A stretch of 64,000 bases of DNA, taken from NCBI GenBank assembly GCA_947502885.1, contig CANNBP010000009.1, forward strand, positions 1 to 64,000, written 5' to 3'. Origin of the DNA: an uncultured Aquimarina sp. (GTDB taxonomy: Bacteria > Bacteroidota > Bacteroidia > Flavobacteriales > Flavobacteriaceae). Below the pieces are notes generated by a model. That model was not told where the DNA came from. It did no database searches and worked only from the letters and a program-made list of their open reading frames with translations. Positions within the stretch are counted from its first letter, which is position 1. The number at the start of each line of letters is the position of its first letter. Positions 62,602 through 64,000 of this stretch are shown piece by piece. A program made the translations under genes and the position numbers.

Positions 62602-63972
62602 ATGAATAGAGTATTTACACTCAATGTTGTAGAAAGAAAACTATTTCTATTTATAGGTGATTTGGCCATTGTGCTTTTGTACCTATATTTACTCACGAAT
62701 AGAACTCTTAAAGGAGCGTTTGATCAAGAAAGTCAAAGTTTTACCATTTATATTGTAGGAATTGTGCTTTTTTCTGTGATTGCTTATGTAATAGATATAT
62801 ACAATCTAGAAAGAGCTTCACGGCCAATTTCAATTTTTAGATTATCATTAGTGGTTGGAATTTTGTATTCATTTTCAATTTTTTTCTTAACTGTATTATT
62901 GATTAATACGACATTTAGCCGACCTTATTTAATGGTCTTTTTGGCTTTGATGCCTTTTTCATTAACGGCTTGGCGGTTAATTTGTTCGAATTTTTTTATC
63001 TCTCAGCCTTTTTTAAAAAATACCATTTTTATTTATGAAGATGTGTTCGGAAGTGAAAAAGAAGAGTACATTAAAGATATTGAAGGAAATAAGAACTCTA
63101 ATGGTTTTAATGTTAGAGTGGATATATCTACAGAGAATGATAACTTTCTTAATAACCCAAAGCGTTTAAATAAGATTATCAATAAAATTGATACTGTTAT
63201 TATCCGAATTAGGAATTATCAGGATATGCCAAAAGAAGTAGAGAAATTTTTAACAAAAACAATGTATTTTGGTAAAGAGGTATTTACTTTTACATCTTTT
63301 TATGAAAAAACTTACGAGGCACTTCCATTAAATTTGCTAGGAAATAACTTTTATGAGGTACTTCATCTTAAAAATACAAAGTCCCATTATATTCAGAAAT
63401 TGTTTACAAAATTTGTAGATATAGTTTTGTGTATTTTTGTTGGATTTATTTTTGTTTTAGCAGTCCCACCAGTTATGTTTTTTAATCTTTTTTTAAATAG
63501 AGGTCCTCTTTTTTATATTCAGAAACGAATAGGGAAAAAAGGGAAAGAGTTTAATATCTACAAATTTAGATCTATGGTTGTAGATGCAGAAAAGGCAGGA
63601 GCAAAAATGGCTACAAATAATGATGCTAGAATAACACCATTTGGAAAAATACTTAGAAAATTTAGAGTTGATGAATTACCACAAATAATTTCAGTGATTA
63701 ATGGTGATATGAGTTTCATTGGGCCTAGACCAGAAAGAAAAGTTTTTGTAGATCAATTGGATAAAATGAATCCTTTTTATTCTGTAAGACACGTAATAAA
63801 GCCTGGTATAACAGGTTGGGCACAAGTAAAGTATAAGTATGGAGAGAATTTAGAAGATTCTATTCGAAAATTAGAATATGATCTTTACTACATAAAAAAT
63901 AGATCTGTAACATTAGATATAAGAATATTATTTAAAACGATAACAACCATCTTGTTTTCAAGAGGAGTATAA
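62602..63972 (+). CDS. Polyprenyl-phosphate sugar-1-phosphate transferase (WcaJ/WbaP type)
   Basis: The product has 456 residues. The N-terminal half has four or five membrane segments within ~15-130 and a degenerate CoA-binding-like region. The C-terminal bacterial sugar transferase domain starts with a membrane helix at ~275-298 and contains PLFYIQKRIGKKGKEFNIYK, FRSMVVDAEKAGAKM, RKFRVDELPQIISVINGDMS, FIGPRPERKVFVDQL and PGITGWAQVKYKYGEN. It places the first sugar-1-phosphate on undecaprenyl phosphate to start the repeat unit. Length and order are as in WcaJ. It is the last complete gene in the window, with its own possible promoter. Confidence 0.95.
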   Translation: MNRVFTLNVVERKLFLFIGDLAIVLLYLYLLTNRTLKGAFDQESQSFTIYIVGIVLFSVIAYVIDIYNLERASRPISIFRLSLVVGILYSFSIFFLTVLLINTTFSRPYLMVFLALMPFSLTAWRLICSNFFISQPFLKNTIFIYEDVFGSEKEEYIKDIEGNKNSNGFNVRVDISTENDNFLNNPKRLNKIINKIDTVIIRIRNYQDMPKEVEKFLTKTMYFGKEVFTFTSFYEKTYEALPLNLLGNNFYEVLHLKNTKSHYIQKLFTKFVDIVLCIFVGFIFVLAVPPVMFFNLFLNRGPLFYIQKRIGKKGKEFNIYKFRSMVVDAEKAGAKMATNNDARITPFGKILRKFRVDELPQIISVINGDMSFIGPRPERKVFVDQLDKMNPFYSVRHVIKPGITGWAQVKYKYGENLEDSIRKLEYDLYYIKNRSVTLDIRILFKTITTILFSRGV

Positions 63973-63986
63973 AATATAGTAATTAG

Positions 63987-64000
63987 ATGAAAATAGCAGT
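63987..64000 (+). CDS. Start of a downstream gene (3' partial)
   Basis: An ATG at 63987, 14 bp after the sugar transferase stop, opens MKIA plus a partial GT- codon (Val). Only 14 bases are present, so the product cannot be named. Starts of the form MKIAV occur in many Rossmann proteins, including UDP-sugar 6-dehydrogenases, which this pathway would need. Confidence 0.3.

Overview
The window looks like chromosomal DNA from a marine member of the Flavobacteriaceae (Bacteroidota), possibly close to Aquimarina; the genus is a guess. The reasons are the very AT-rich sequence, type IX secretion (T9SS) type A and type B C-terminal sorting domains, a PorP/SprF protein, long SprB-like adhesins, a DUF4837 lipoprotein, promoters of the TAnnTTTG type, and almost no Shine-Dalgarno signals. 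No tRNA, rRNA, CRISPR array, intact insertion sequence or prophage was seen.

Region 1 (1-16.8 kb) is surface and secretion. A 5'-truncated SprB-like adhesin with a type B sorting domain is followed by a PorP/SprF protein. Then come a 2122-residue paralogous adhesin with a type A sorting tail, the remnant of a TPR-tailed gene, an unrecognised lipoprotein, and three reverse-strand secreted proteins. A divergent two-component system (16.9-19.4 kb) shares a short palindrome-bearing promoter region with the secreted-protein genes.

Region 2 (19.4-33.7 kb) is mostly housekeeping: a DoxX-like protein, holB, an ECF sigma factor with a probable anti-sigma partner, pgk, a LysM lytic transglycosylase, a DUF4837 lipoprotein, tex, tatA, an M23 peptidase, a GH3-family protein and a 570-residue protein with a nucleoside-phosphorylase-like motif.

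Region 3 (33.7 kb to the end) is one large surface-polysaccharide locus, nearly all on the plus strand. It has two Wzz-like proteins, manA, a split dTDP-L-rhamnose set (rfbB, rfbA, rfbC, then rfbD), a WlbA/WbpE-type pair, a Wzx flippase, an acetamidino-sugar module (HisH, HisF2-like, WbpG-like), two Wzy/ligase-like membrane proteins, two GT4 glycosyltransferases, a non-hydrolysing UDP-GlcNAc 2-epimerase, a CapK/PaaK-like adenylating enzyme, a second dehydrogenase/acetyltransferase/aminotransferase trio with an LhgO-type 2-hydroxyglutarate oxidase, and an initiating sugar transferase. Together these suggest a Wzx/Wzy-dependent glycan containing L-rhamnose and a 2,3-diamino-2,3-dideoxy-hexuronic acid, part of it amidinated. 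A secreted protein with 147-bp tandem repeats and a broken lipoprotein gene sit inside the locus.

The points most worth checking are: (a) lhgO directly behind the WbpB/D/E-like genes, where it could close a 2-oxoglutarate/2-hydroxyglutarate redox cycle; (b) an in-frame chimera of half a HAD phosphatase with the tail of a membrane protein; (c) two adhesin paralogues with shuffled repeat blocks and different T9SS sorting signals; and (d) the palindrome over the two-component-system promoter.
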